A program made the translations under genes and the position numbers. From Xylogone sp. PMI_703 (Eukaryota > Ascomycota > Leotiomycetes), in contig JAJTUQ010000002.1 of assembly GCA_021399445.1 (NCBI GenBank), positions 7,626,001 to 7,690,000 of the forward strand: a stretch of 64,000 nucleotides of DNA, read 5' to 3'. The notes below the pieces were generated by a model. The model made no database searches and was not told the DNA's origin. It worked only from the letters and a program-made list of their open reading frames with translations. Shown one piece after another: positions 1 through 12,856 of the stretch (its first letter is position 1; each line of letters begins with the position of its first letter).

Positions 1-1016
1 TTTCCTTGGTCAATTTCAAGTGTGATGCTATCAGTCTCCGGTTGGCTAAATTCGATCGCCCACGAATCCATAGTGGCTCGATATTGCGGGTCAATATTGT
101 ACGCTGCCCGAAGGTAGAACGTGTCTGGCTCTTTAACCTGAGGATCCTTCGAACCGGTTTTCTGAGCCTTTTCGATGGCTTCAGCAACATCAAGAATTTG
201 CTCGGGAGAGCAGCGCATTGTAACCCTGAATTTCGTAAGCTAAAATGAAAACAGTTGTAGGAAGCGGTGGGAGGCCCTTACCCATGGCTTTCTTGGGTCG
301 GGTCTTTCGCGACCTGGCTCAGCTTCAGCAAGTCTGCTTGGTAGATCTGAGAGTTTGGTCCATATATCTGTGTTTTGAATAATATGTACTGAGAATTAAT
401 GCTGTCATAATCTTGGATAGTCGCGAGGTATGTCTTGGCATTGGTCCGGCACCAGGTAGCAAAGTCAAGCTTCATATTCGGGTCATCGCGGATATCCTCC
501 CTATAATCTCTCTTTGCAGCCCGCGCTCGGGCCCGCATATCATCCTCTGCTTTTCCTAGTCGAGCGAAGATAGCTTTCTCCTTCGTCAGGTCTTCGGCGG
601 TAGGCTCTCTCTCCTATTTCTTGTGTGTAAGCATATTTTCGGAAATGGAAGGCAAGAGACACTCACAGGTTTGACATGGGTGAGATACCTAGGAATCAAT
701 TTCTATGTAAATAATAACAAAAGGAAAAGGTAAAGGGTCCTTACGTGTAGAGAGCACGAACATAGCTGGTATTTCCAGCACCAGGAACATAAAGCGGGTC
801 ATTTGTTTTCATCAAATTGTCGGCTTCGTTGTACAGATATTCATTGGTAGTGGACATGGGAATGTATCTAGAAGCAGGAATGCTTCGATTGGCATTGCTA
901 GCGAGGTAGAAGTAATCTTTGCCCATGGTAGGATCACTCTTTCCTCCGCCAGCCTTTGTCTTGATGGCTTTAAAGTAGGCCAACCAGAAGAGCTCATTGG
1001 GGTCGGTGGTAACCAT
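1..1016 (-). CDS. Uncharacterised fungal protein, paralogue A (3' end outside window)
   Basis: I do not recognise the family. Exons read as complement(745-1016, 667-688, 282-613, <1-225), all with GT-AG introns; the start ATG is at 1014-1016 and the reading frame stays open to the window edge. The second exon is only 22 nt and encodes YLTHVKP. The predicted protein is hydrophilic, has no clear signal peptide, and has a charged helical stretch around RARARAAKRDYREDIRDDP. Order and spacing of segments match the next gene at 3143-4925 (for example NEYLYNEAD versus QEYLNEALF, then a micro-exon, then a charged helix, then a C-terminal part ending in a tryptophan-containing strand), so the two are diverged tandem copies. 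Function unknown; cytosolic location is only an inference from the lack of a signal. Confidence 0.7.
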
Positions 1017-3142
1017 TTCTACTTTTGGTTTTGAAGAAACTGATTTGAAATGTTGGTATTGTTACGTACAAATGCTATTGTCGGTGGAAGCGGATAGTAC
1101 TGATGAAAAGAAGTCAAGAACTCGGGTGGAAGAGGATCCCCGAAGAATTTATACACAAATTCACTTCCTAGTTCAAGTATCGAAGTTTTAAAATTGTACT
1201 ACTACAGTATGGATACATCATCTTGGCGTGTTTACTAGAGCGACAAGGTGGTGGGATGGAGCTGATGAATTTCACCAGCATTAGCTCTCATGAGGGGTTT
1301 ACCAAACGTATAGGGCTGCGTCAATGAAACAAAATATGCCAGTTGCACGAATAAGAATGCTAGCAGCGCGGGGTAAGTTTCAGTTTTAATGCGTGTTCCA
1401 TATTCAATAAGCAATAGTAATGACCTTGAAGAATAGTTAAGTTACACAACATGGGAAGAATGGACCAAACTTTAGTGAACAAATAGTTTCGAGATATGGT
1501 ATTATCATAATTCACACGTTAAGATCGACAAGTTGGGCAGCATTACATGAAAAGGAAATATGATATCCGGTGACTAGAGAAAAGAGATAAACATATCCTT
1601 GCAAGGTTTTAATCATTGGATAATGCACCGCCAATTGATCTATGCCTGTGCTGCGGAGATTCAGAGTGTGTAGTAAATTCGATGGAATTATACATAAATT
1701 TAAATGACATATTCTCTACCATACTAGGACTGGACAGCAGTCTCTGCTTATCTGAGCATTATATTCCTCAGCAGCCTTTTCAGGACCTAAAGTATCAAGC
1801 ACTGAGTAATGCAAATGCATATACTGAATAAGGGTTATAAAGATGAAACATCTGTACTGTCCGTAGTCTCGTAGCTATACAGAAGGTGTAGTGCAGTTAT
1901 CACGTAATATAATCTAAGTTGTGAAACGAGAGATTTCCTCCTTTCTAAGAAGGACAAAGGTCAATCTACAAACTAGCCTCTCATAGATAGACAGAATCAA
2001 CTTCACAGTTATACCTCTCTCCACCTACTGTGTTTTATTCACTCCTTGCAACCGAGACCCTAGCATGCTAGGGATGTGCGGTTCTAGGAAGACATTCGAG
2101 ATCTGCTTAAATAGATATTAGTGTTCTAGCATATGTGTAAATGTGCACTGTAATCTCTATATGTTTTTAGCAAAAACAACACCTTTCTTATATTATTATA
2201 TTATTATTAGATTTAATGGATTTCAAGCTTTAAAATTATGTAAAAATCATATCATGGTAAGCGGCAGGGTTCCATTAAGACTTTCTTACTTCCACGAAAT
2301 CTAAAAGTCTTGGTATTATAAAAAAACGTACAGGTAGTTAAGCAGTTGGAGTTACAGGATTTGAGTCATAACATTAAAAACGGCCCCTATACATATTTGT
2401 TTACCATCACAGTAATCATATACTACTCTCACTTTTAACTCTTAAGTCACAGCTGAATGTCTCTAGTGTAAGTGATGCTCTAATCTTAGCTATAAACAAT
2501 AGGTTATTCAAAAGAAAACTCTGCTAAAGCTGCAAGTGCCATTTTGTGTAACCACATTTAACCTTTCAATAACGTAACTTGGTACTGCCACGTAGAACCA
2601 GTGGCAGTTAAAATTGTCAAAAAATTGGTTACGCTAAGAATGCAGTACATACTCCTAGTTTCACAGTGGAGTCAGCCCTATCAATATGCCCTTTAGGTGG
2701 ATAACTCACTGTGACGTAATTTAACCAAATAACCAAATTGCTGGTAACGTCTTGACGAGGCATATTTTGGATTGGCCGAGTCGTAACACATAGAAAATGA
2801 TGCCATGGTAGAGTACTTGTTTTCAATATTAGTAAAGAACCTTGTAATACGAGTTTATGATGAAGTAAAGTAAGGATCAACTATTAGCAATAATTCTTGT
2901 TCGTATTATAGCTAATAATATGATGAAAGATGGGAGTTAAGTGGACTATACTGTAAATAAGTGCTCGGTTGTCACAATATAAGAAACTTAAGGAATTATA
3001 ATAAGTATAAGACGCTTATGTTTAGTATGTAGATATTAAAATAAAGGGGGCCAGTGCACAGCCATCTAGTCTTCAAAAGGGATTCCGTAGTCCTCAGATA
3101 ATGCAATATATTGTATTTAAATTAGCTAAAAAAAAAAGGGAC
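1017..3142. other. Gene-free AT-rich spacer between the two paralogues
   Basis: The stretch is AT-rich with many short tandem TAT/TTA runs near 2190-2215 and an A11 run near 3127. Open frames (for example 1616-1831 plus, 2629-2880 minus) are short, lack splice partners and show no family resemblance. I see no gene, RNA or transposon here. It contains the promoter of paralogue A at its left end and the terminator region of paralogue B at its right end. Confidence 0.5.
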
Positions 3143-4925
3143 TTATTCGTCGACATTTGATACTTGACTCAAAACTCCAAGGAGCACTGGATAAGCATTA
3201 TGCGCGTCTAAGCTTGCAATAAGAGCAGTGTTGTCAGAATTCCATGTTGCAGGTAGGTTCCCTAGTAGCTCTGGCAAAATGACCAATGTCGAACTTGAAG
3301 TCTCAGCACGAATATCTTCCACAACCTTAGGCGGGAGATGAACGATGAGTTCAACGCCATAAGCGATCAGGACTTTAACAGTTTTCAAGATGGGGTTTTT
3401 CAGTGTATCTACTGCTGTGGGTTTTAGGGGTGGAAGGACAGTCTTGACACCATTGATATCCCTTCATAGGAATCAGTCATCTACTATTGCTTCCAGTCTA
3501 GAGGGTTGGGAGAAGAGCAAGGTGAAAAGGAAGACGACGAGACTCACCACAACCCACGGCGAACATCAAACGCCCCCATCCCATTGAACTTCAGCACGAT
3601 CTTTACGTCCTTTATCCATGATACCGACTCGCTCGCGACTTCGTCCACAATGTGCGAAAACCCAAGATGTGTCCACGTCTTTGTCTCCACCGGAACGGGG
3701 CTGAAGGGTAAACTCTGGGACGGAAGCGAACCGCTGTTCATGATCCAGGTGTTGCTCGCCGTTGCATACCCACTGAGATAGTAGAGCGGTAAGAACGCGA
3801 CTCCTGTCCCAGGCGGCTTTCCGGACCCAGCGGGCACGATATCACGAAGCGCAACAGGCATATTGTTGCCCTGCTTGCTCTCCAGCCGCGCACGAGCCGA
3901 GTCCAGCAGCTCCCGCGAACGCGCTACATCTGTCAGCCCGGTGCCCTGAATCTTCTTGAGTATGTCATTCTTGATATCGCGGTTATCGCATGCGTTACGG
4001 TAGTCTTTGCCAAACGGCCCGCTCATCCAATCGATGAAGCTAAGTTTCGAATCCACGACCACGGCGTCCTTGAAGTTGGAAAGGGCCCTATGGAACTCTT
4101 CATCCGCGTGCCGGGCCGCCTCCTGGTACGCCGTGGTAGCTTTTGCAACCCGGGCGGGGTCAGCCTCGGAGGTCTAGTGCGTATATCAGCTCATCATCCG
4201 AACTAGGACTTGTGGTGCGAGTGATGACCTTACGTCTTGAACGTTACGGACGTACCTGCCGGCAGTTGTCAGATTAGCTCATTGTTCACTTACACGCTCT
4301 GAAACACCATGGACTTGACTTGTCTCATGGACCAGAAGAAGGATGTAGGAGAGATTTACGCTCTAAGCCATTCGAAATAGCTGACACCTGCAGCGCTAAA
4401 CACTGGGCTGTTGAGCGTCTGTATTGGATCACACATAGTGAAGAGTGCCTCGTTGAGATATTCCTGCTCATCCAAGGAAGTGGGGATTCCATATTGCAGA
4501 GGGCTCCCAATGAAGAAAGCCTTACCACTTGCAGAGAGATCCTCATCTAGCGTCACAAATGGACGAAGGGCAGAAGCAAAAGCTTTTAGCACAGGACTGT
4601 ATGCTACCTTAGGAGGTGTAGGATACAGTTGCAAGGGGGGTCCATCAACTGGGAAAGGTGTGATATCAACCGGCGGAAGAAGTTGGAGATTCCCATGGCC
4701 CTCAGTTGGGTCAGAGCCTAAGATGGGTTTTGTTAGAGGCGGCTGAGCTGGGAGATGATCTGAAGAAACTTCCGGGGATTTTCCCGATGTAGGATTTGGT
4801 AACAATCTAGAGAGAACTGCGGATGCCTGAGAACCTGCAGGTGACGCTTGTGCTAGAGAGTGTCCCTTGTCCACCAGCTTTAAGATACCAGCATTAACAA
4901 GGCTAGATAGAGTTTTCTCAGCCAT
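3143..4925 (-). CDS. Uncharacterised fungal protein, paralogue B
   Basis: Predicted 520 residues from five exons, complement(4360-4925, 4294-4323, 4234-4255, 3548-4173, 3143-3461). The lengths sum to a multiple of three. The start ATG at 4923-4925 gives MAEKTLSSLVNAG; no signal peptide follows. Residues about 40-110 are proline-rich and likely disordered. The 22-nt micro-exon encodes YVRNVQD and sits at the same place as the 22-nt exon of paralogue A. The third large exon holds a charged helix and then FLPLYYLSGYATASNTW, which parallels FYLRAAYNIDPQYRATMDSW in paralogue A. The last exon ends in a short acidic tail (VSNVDE). Family and function are not recognised. The 30-nt exon and micro-exon junctions are the least secure part of the model. 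Confidence 0.68.
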
Positions 4926-5865
4926 GATGAAGGATAATGGACGAAAGCAGAGTAATGTTCCCAGCAAAACAAAAGAGGATAGGAGAGTAATGGGGAGATG
5001 TGGTAAAGCCAGACACAACAGGCTGGCTTAAACGCCCTATAAAGCAGAAAATAGGGAAAGACATCTTACGGGCCCATACACTAAAGTGACCTTGGATGAG
5101 CTTCTGTGACTTAAAGCTGTAACCTTGAAATAAACGACAAGGATATCTTCCGAATGCGTCGTATGCCTTTACACTAGCACCGTAAGGCTGAGGTGCGTTC
5201 TCGAAGTCCGTGGTACCTGTAATGTTGATTATTCGGTTGACCAATCGGACACTCGCATCAAAGGGTTTTAATGCAGGTGTCAGATTGGTCAGCCGTAAAT
5301 AGTATAGTTAACCCTTGTTCGGTGCCAGATACCAGTATATGGTACCCCTATCCCGAGCAATAATGCAGAAGACTACACAACAGCCAGCTACAGCGATCCG
5401 CTTGGTGCAAACCACGGATCCGTACATGCTCTAGTATTAGGCCAAATAAATCACCCTGCATACGACTAACCTCAGCAATCAGATCAACATGAATATTTAC
5501 TTAAACCAATCAGAGGAGGCGTTAGAAGTGTGAGCACGGGAGTGGAGGGTTGGCTTATTGTTCGACTTTGTACCAAGTAGCTCTGGGATGGGCAGAAACG
5601 TCCTGAGGCGTGCAAGATCCCTTTTACTGTATTTTAGCCTTGATAGAGTTCAGCTGGGCGTAGATCGAGGCAGTCTTTAGCTCTTCAAGGGAGTAGAATT
5701 TTGCGAACAAAAATAATTATTATGTCTATATAATAAAAGCTCTTTTATCTCATCCAGCATTTCCACGTTAAATAGATCAAAATAAAAAAACGCCCAGTTA
5801 TGCGCCGAAAAATATAGAAATTAGGTATCACGAATAATGTAACCAGAAATCTTGTAACAGTACCC
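4926..5865. other. Intergenic; promoter of paralogue B and 3' flank of MIOX
   Basis: The minus-strand frame 4918-5244 is open for 108 codons and ends over the start of paralogue B. Its first half could be an extra upstream exon with a donor near 5070, but no acceptor joins it convincingly. Otherwise nothing was recognised. AT content rises towards 5700-5860. Confidence 0.4.
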
Positions 5866-6917
5866 TTACCAGCGAACCACCTTATTCGGGAAATATTCAT
5901 CAATAAGTTCGAGATAATATGGCTAAAAGTTATAATCAGTAAAATAATCTCATGGGAGAATATGTGAGGAAACAGAAGACCAAGGAGTTAACTCACCTTC
6001 AACTTCTCAACACTCGGCACACCATCCGCTTTACTATACAAATCGTAAGGATTAAACTCCTGCACCGCCTTCAGCATCTCGTAGTCATGCTCGTCCATAA
6101 GCTCCCTATACGCCCCCATCTGATGCCACGGATAAAACGAATGGTACCGTATCATTGCCAGCCCCTCCTTCGGCAGTGTTGACTGCTCTTTCGCAATATG
6201 ATACAAGTACTCATCGTGACCCCACGACAACATGACGTTATCAAGCCCACAACCAGGAGTGTAAATCCCGAACTGCGTACTGTAGATCTCATTCTTGGAG
6301 TCTGGATTCTCAGAGAATGTCTCAGGGAGGATGATCCTGTTGTCAAACGCGCAGCCCACGGGGAAGGTGTCGCCCACGACATCCCATTGACCTTCCGCAC
6401 CGTAGAAGAATAAGAGTTTGCCTAGATCGTGGATTAAGCCAGTGAGTTGCATCCAGCGGGGCTTGCCATCTCGACGGAGCGCTTCAGCGGTTTGGAGGAG
6501 GTGCTCGATCTGGGAGAGTTCAGTGTCGGGATCGGATTCGTCGATGAGGGTGTTGAGTTTTTCCATAGCTTCCCAGACTGTCATTTCAGCTCGAGTTTTG
6601 GACCAGATGCTATTTCGGACCTGCGTTTCAAGTTTTTCGCCATTTAGCCACAATGATTGAAAGTTTGCGATTTGAGTAAGGAGTTTTCTCACCTTTAAAT
6701 TATATGCCACAGTCTGCTTAGTATGTTGTTCGCGGTAAAAGTTCTTGACTCGATCACAAGCATCTTCATATTGTCGAAATTCGGCCTTGGTCTTTTCTTG
6801 GGTGTTCTTAAGGTTTGCTTTCAGGACATTGACGGCATCGATATTGTCCGATGTCTCTTCTAGTTGCCTTCCCCGTGCGTTCTGCTCTGTATAATCAATG
6901 ATCGCGGAGGGCGCCAT
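5866..6917 (-). CDS. MIOX: myo-Inositol oxygenase
   Basis: The enzyme splits myo-inositol with O2 to D-glucuronate, the first step of inositol catabolism, in the cytosol. Predicted 301 residues from three exons, complement(6693-6917, 5997-6620, 5866-5922). The uninterrupted frame reaches upstream to 7361, but family alignment starts at the ATG at 6915-6917 (MAPSAIIDYTEQN), and the 72-nt in-frame stretch 6621-6692 has donor and acceptor signals and interrupts conserved sequence, so it is an intron. Di-iron ligands of the family are visible: His115 (QIEH), His139-Asp140 (GLIHDLGK), His210 (SWGHDEY), His235 (IRYHSFYPWH) and Asp268 (NPYDLYSK). The last short exon encodes the conserved PYYLELIDEYFP tail. 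Length is normal for fungal members. It stands alone, with no glucuronate pathway partner next to it. Confidence 0.95.
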
Positions 6918-7512
6918 GTTGTGGGAGAGGATTGTTCCGAAGTTATGCTTTAAATTTATCTCGTTGCAGACAATATCTCGATATAAATCAGATATGATTA
7001 GATTATCTAGGAGAGTTCTCTTGCTCGCACTATAGAAGGTCCAACTATTGTACGTAGAAGACTTTCTCTGGCAATATAGGGAGGAGCTGTGGCAATTATA
7101 CTTGGAGAATCCCCAGGCCACAGCACATGTTTCCATAATGGATCCATTTGCCTTCGGCATCAAATCCCTCAGTTGAAGATGAGGTTGCCATACGAGTGCC
7201 GTGGAGGCGTAGTAAGGTACCTTGGTACAAAGACTACCGTGAGTGGATACAACCCGCGAGAAGGATTGGATTAGGAAATTTTCGCCGTCACCGTCCTTCG
7301 CCTCGAACTTGGGCGGCTCAGAGCAGGTGCAAATAGCCGAAAATTCCCTCTTCAGGCTCACAACTCTAGACTCTTGTAGGATCTAAATCAGGGCAGCTCC
7401 ACTTTAGATTTCTAAATTTTTTACTTTTTAGACATGGCATAGGGCTTAACTTTTGTACGAATATATACATAAATCATTTCATAAAATAATATAAACACCA
7501 TAAGATTCATAC
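6918..7512. other. Spacer upstream of MIOX
   Basis: The open frame continuing upstream of the MIOX start (to 7361, minus) shows no family resemblance and is taken as 5' untranslated or promoter sequence. 7380-7510 is AT-rich. Nothing else was recognised. Confidence 0.4.
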
Positions 7513-9790
7513 TCAGTCATCTGGAATCCACCCCCACAGCTTCATCATTTGCTGCTGTACCGCAGCCGTGGGACGGGCATGATCTCCCTCAGTCTTGACC
7601 AGGATATCAAGAAGTGCTTCTTGATCGATCCGATCCTCGAAGCGATCACCGCCTATCACAGATGCGTGAGATTAGTGCGCAGGACTCAATCTTGGTATCA
7701 TCCATGTAACTTACATATCGCAATGCCCATCGATGCGGTAAACATCCCGGGTGGCATCCACCGATTCCACAATGCGATGCCACACATATTCCTTAGGCTT
7801 GATCGCACTTGATCCTATAATAGCAACAGTCAATGACGAGTACTTTGCATTACTAGCGGGGTTCTGTAACAGACCTCCATGGACTGCAAAGCAGATTTAC
7901 GGCGTAATCCAAGTTTGGGAATGGTCGGGTCAAAGAGCGCCAATAGAAGTTCCGCGAAGATATGGTGCTGAATGCCGATGACTGTAAAATCTGTTAGAGA
8001 GCAATTCGGCGATAAATTGACGGGGAGTTTTTACCGTGACACGATTGCTGGTGCCATATTTGCGGGAAGACCTGCCCTATCGAGGGATTGGCTTCCGAGT
8101 AGTAGATGGGAGTGAATGATTGCGGTTTGGAAGCCTGCCATCTCTTATTATACTCTTTCAAAGATGTCCACTTTGGCACTGAGAGGGCCATATCTCCGAA
8201 GCAAAAATTAAGCACGTCTGCGCAATGCACAACAGCTCTATTTGCCCAGTCAAAATCACTGCATGGCTTGAAGGAGCGATCGATACTGCAATGTTCAAGG
8301 TTCAGTCTCAGCGACTGGTGAAACATGGTTGCATTATATATCTCTTGTCGTAAACCAACCCAAAATGCTGCCTCGCTCAAACTTCCAGGCATGTCGTTAG
8401 GGTCTCGTGCGTTAACGAATATCTGGATACCGAGCATATGGCTCATTGTATCCCTTCCAGCCGTGGTAACTGTGCCACTCTCCCGTTAGAAATCTAACAA
8501 TAAGAAAACATTAGGGTGTAACTCGCTCACCATCGATCTCTTCTAGTACGCGTAATATAATAGTAGCGGCAAATAGATTTTCATCGGATATTGTGGTTGG
8601 TTGGTTAAGCATCGGAATGAGAGATTTCAAACATTCCTGGTGATACCTTTCAGATGCAAAACGGTCGTAGTTACTAGTCAGGCTCAAATGTCTCGCAGAT
8701 AGAGCAAATATTGCGTTCAAGAGAATACTACAAGTTGCAGCTCTTTGGGGGACGTATACTTCAAAGTGTCTTTTAGGATCGCAGAGGTCTAACTGTGTGC
8801 TATAGTCAGGGTGTGTGAGGCATCGTAGGGTGTCACAAGGGTACGTACCCATGTCGCAAGGTTTTGGACATAGTGACGAAGAAGTAAGGCCTCGGAACTA
8901 TTCTTCAGTGGCCAGATTGGCTGATCTGAGTAGATTTGAGACCTAGGAATGTTTGCATTTGTCTAGTTCCCATAGTTAGAAGGAGCTCGCAGAGGGTATC
9001 TTAATGGCTTACTGGGTTGGTTCTATTCGACGAAGTACTGAAGTTGAGCTCTGAGGATGACCGATGGTGAGTGCTGTGTTTCGAATTTAGGGAGAGCTGC
9101 TGCTGATAGGGAGTCTGTGATCGAGTGATCGAGTGTGTCTCTGATGAAGTACCATCTTTACTGTATTCGACTGGTGAGTGATCACTCGTCCTGGACTGTG
9201 GTGGAGTTGGTTCATATTCTCCATGATGAGGGTGAGATTCAGAAGGCGAGTCTTGTGATTCCAATCCCTCAAAGTCGGAGGATGAATCAGCTTGTTCTGG
9301 AATAGATGAGGAAAGATCGCCATCATGAGCGGCTTGTGTCTCATCTACGAATGATACTAGATGGAATTAATCAGGATTTGTTTTTGATATGAGTGCCGGG
9401 ATATGGACAATCGACGAGATTTTGTGAAACATAAGTGAATAACTAGACTTCAAAACAGATACGGAGAATTGAGTCTACCGGCTTAGAAATCACAGAATGT
9501 GTACTCAACTAGTAGAACTAGAGAGAATCGCCGAGCAGGAAAGATTCGATCTACCGCGTACGAATGAGAAAGCAACGAGAAACTGGCACTTACATCTCTT
9601 GGGAACATTGAGCCATGTTTGGTCGCGCGCAAATCGATCTTTTTCATATCAGAACTGGCGCAGCACGAAATTTGTTGGGTGGATGAGTTGCACCTTGATG
9701 AAAGCGATAGGTGTAGCTCCTGACACATTCGCGGCCAGCAGCTTTGCAGCGGCCACAAGTTGGCACACCCTGATCACCTATGCATAGAAA
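7513..9790 (-). pseudogene. Zn2Cys6 transcription factor with damaged DNA-binding domain
   Basis: The C-terminal regulatory region is well preserved. It includes LSARHLSLTSNY (about 8700), RLRQEIY-type helix GLRQEIYNATMFHQSL and WANRAVVHCADVLNFCF (about 8230-8330), and near the stop at 7513 the family-typical FTASMGIAIC then GDRFEDRIDQEALLDILV and a final W-x-W. At the N-terminus one exon (about 9590-9780) encodes only the second half of a Zn2Cys6 cluster (CGRCKAAGREC), followed by DRFARDQTWLNVPRD, typical of this subfamily just after the zinc cluster. The first half (C-x2-C-x6-C) could not be found upstream: the sequence that should encode it, about 9800-9860, has stops in all three frames. 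Joining the zinc exon onward needs an atypical 55-nt intron or a frameshift. I call it a decaying gene; a distant first exon would rescue it. Confidence 0.55.
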
Positions 9791-11796
9791 AACAATCAGC
9801 CTTCATGCCATACCAATTAGGCTTTCTTTAAGACGCTTGGCTCATCGTCACGTCGCGGTGACATTCGGAGTCTATTGCTGAGGCGCCCGTTAGGGAGGTG
9901 CTAAAGGAGAAGGACCAACACTTTAGATGTCTAACGCGACATGGTTGACTATTTGGCAGCGGGATAATTTAGCCGTGGAGGACTTGGACAAGAAAAGATG
10001 GGATGAAGGAACGCACCACCCAGCGCGTGCTCGTGCGGTCATTTTCTCGGGGCCGTATCCACATGCTGATTACTGCTGGAGATGGCATGATGAGGCGCGG
10101 ATGGTCGACTTGAGAGGCATCTTTGCGATTGAGTTTGTACGACAGCAACAAGAAAAAACAGCTATTACTGACAGACCATCACAGGAGAAAACAGAATCAG
10201 CAAACAGGCAAATGTCGGCGAGGGAGGGTCTACAAGTATGGTGATGAAGCCCGAGCACGCCGGCGAGATTTCCGCCCCGCTTTTCGCTGGGAAAACTCTG
10301 GTCGGGTCGTCACCGTCATTGAACGCAGGATTAGGCGATTCCAGCTGTTTTGGGGCATCACCGAGTCAGTGCGATCCTCTCTGCCGTGGCCATCAATGCA
10401 GGTACTGGACCTAAACAAGATCAAAGTACTACTGTATCTCTCGCTGGGGCTAGAATGCTTCTGGAACATACACCTGGAAAGCCATCCTGTACAAGACTAC
10501 AGTACTACTGTCCCTAATGTCGTAGTTGCGACTGGACAGACCACGTGAAGCAGGAAGTGGTTGAACCTTCTCTGTGCGGTAGTCATGCGTCCAGATCTAT
10601 GGAGACACTTGAACTGCGGATGGATCTCGAGTACGACCTTAATTACCTATTGAGGCATAAAACCCCGACTCAGGGTCCCTCGGCCGCTGGATTTAAAGCT
10701 GCACGGGACCTGCGCCCGTCAGCTTGGTTGCGGAATAAGCAATTGGGCCTCGGCTCCTCCGCAAATACTTATCCAAGATGGAGCAGCTCTTGGAAGGGCA
10801 CATATACGATCGGATCTCGCATTGAGCTAGTGCAAGATCGCATGAATTACAGAACTGTGGGATCTTTACTTTCTTTTTAAAGAATCGTTACCACAGTAGC
10901 TTCGTAGGCTCAGCAATGGGAAGAAAGGCGGTGGGGAGGGAACATGATCAAGCACGGGACTGTACGTGTAAGAGGTCGCAAGCAAGCCATGCTAATAGCC
11001 GCCTGTAGATTACGCAACAAGTTACAGGTATAGGAACTCTCATCATTGGTAGCTCCAGATTTTCTAAAAGCTTGAGTCTTGTAGACGATCACAACAGTCG
11101 ATGTCGCATGGAATATAAGCGGTTACATGACTTAGAATCTGTCATCAGAACCACTATAGATAGCCCGGATTTTTGTGAGAAGCAAATCTCCAAAACAATT
11201 TACAAATATCTTGCATTCTCCTGGTGATGGAACAATCCCAGCTAGGACACGGTCGCTATAAAATTTTGGAGCCTTAAGATCTTGGATTATCATACACAGT
11301 GGCTCCACAACAGTGATACATGACTACTTTAGCCAGTCTCTTCAAGAACTGAAGGGTGTGTTGTTACTGGTATAAAATAAGAATATTGAGTGATGAAGTA
11401 TAACGAAAACGAAAGCAAACTCCCCAACCCTGAGCCCAACCATTGTTTGGGTTAGCGATTTACTGCTGCTGAAAAGAAGACTGATTGGTGGTTTTCTCAG
11501 CCAATATCTCTTCAGATACACGTTAAATCGGACACGAAATAATTCAATTGGCTTTTTAAAAGTCCCGCTTTATTTGATTGGTTAAGCTAAGCCGGACTTC
11601 TCTATTGAGGCCACGGACATGTCGGCCTTTAGTAACTAAATCCATCCCACTTACACAAAAACTGAACTGATAGAGCCAGTCTTAATTGGGAAAATTCTTT
11701 TTATCTAGTGACTTCATGCCTATAAACCTTCACTCTACAATTAACATAGCGATAAAATATCAGATCTCTCAGGTATTAATAGGTGAGGTATAGTAA
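9791..11796. other. Gene-free spacer with unsupported open frames
   Basis: Frames at 9927-10244, 10123-10548 and 10545-10880 (plus) are open, overlap each other in different frames, and show no domain, signal or codon pattern that I recognise. The right part (11400-11796) is the promoter of the dehydrogenase that follows. No RNA gene was seen. Confidence 0.4.
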
Positions 11797-12856
11797 ATGG
11801 GTTCGACACCACCAATAAGCCACAAAGTTGTGGCATTAGAAGCTCGTTTCTGCGATATCCCCACATTGGAGCTCCCTGAACCTCATCGGTACGAGATAGA
11901 TATCTATCATAATACCTTGGCTTCTGAAGTCCCCTGCCGCATTAAAGATGCTGAGATTCTAGTCATTACTACAGTCAAGCTTAACGCAGAAGTTCTCTCG
12001 GAGGCATGTTGTCCACATCTACGACTGATTGTTGCTATGGCTTCGGGTACGGACTGCATAGATTTAGAAGCTTGCAAGGCTAGAGGAATCACGGTGTGCA
12101 ATTCGCCAAATGTCAACACCGCGGCTGTTAGTGAGCATGCAATTGCCTTGTATTTCGCGGCCAGAAAAAGGATGGTGGCAGTTCATCAAGCTACTAGGAG
12201 AAACGAGTGGATAGAGCGAGGAACTCTGATGGGCTTGCTGAGAAATGCTGAGGGCAAAGCACCGTTAACGTGTGAGGAAGAGGTAATGGGAATCATTGGA
12301 TACGGAGCTATCGGTTAGACTTTTGAACTTGTCAAGCAAGCATTTTGAGGGGCTAACAAGGAGTTTAGGAAAGCGAATTGTAGGCATAGCAAAGATGCTG
12401 GGGATGCAAGTTTTAATCTCTGGAAGAAAAGGAGCTACAACCTGTCCCAGTGATCGAACACCATTTGAAGATGTGTTGCGGAAATCCACAGTCGTGCTCT
12501 TGGCTCTTCCTCGGACGAAGGAAACGACAGACCTAATCTCCACTGCAGAACTACGCACAATGAGGCATGATGCGGTCATTGTAAACATCTCCAGAGGTGG
12601 CATTGTGAATGAAGCCGCTCTGGTCACCGCATTGAGAGAAAACGTAATTGCCGGTGCAGGCACAGACGTCTTCGAGAAAGAGCCAGCTGGAATAGATAAT
12701 TCTCCTCTACTCGCGGAGGATGTTGGAGCTTTGAACCTGACCGTAACACCTCATCTTGCATGGTTCGCCGATAGTACGCATAAAAACTTGCAACGCGTGT
12801 TGAATGAAAACATTGTTGCGTGGTGTTTGGGAAAGCCCCAGAACATAGTTGTATAG
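11797..12856 (+). CDS. D-isomer-specific 2-hydroxyacid dehydrogenase
   Basis: Cytosolic NAD(P)H-dependent interconversion of a 2-oxoacid and a D-2-hydroxyacid; the substrate is not readable from sequence. Predicted 334 residues from exons 11797-12313 and 12369-12856; the intron splits the last Gly codon of the nucleotide loop. The Rossmann motif is G168-Y-G170-A-I-G173 (GIIGYGAIG). The catalytic triad of the family is present: Arg248 (NISRGG), Glu277 (DVFEKEP) and His301 (TPHLAW). The N-terminal substrate domain contains the usual MASGTDCIDLEACKARGI segment. Length is normal. It lies first in a run of oxidoreductase genes (13.3-29.3 kb) and has the same orientation as the FAD monooxygenase 450 bp downstream. 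It could equally be a hydroxypyruvate or glyoxylate reductase type. Confidence 0.9.

Noticed and set aside
4918..5244. Additional 5' exon of paralogue B (108-codon frame)
   Set aside because: A donor near 5070 exists but no acceptor gives a supported join, and the start at 4925 fits without it.
6918..7361. Upstream extension of the MIOX frame to 457 codons
   Set aside because: Family members start at the internal ATG at 6917; the extension shows no conservation and the frame also contains an unspliced intron.
10123..10880. Two plus-strand frames of 141 and 111 codons
   Set aside because: No conserved motif, no splice partner, and overlapping frames on the other strand of similar length.
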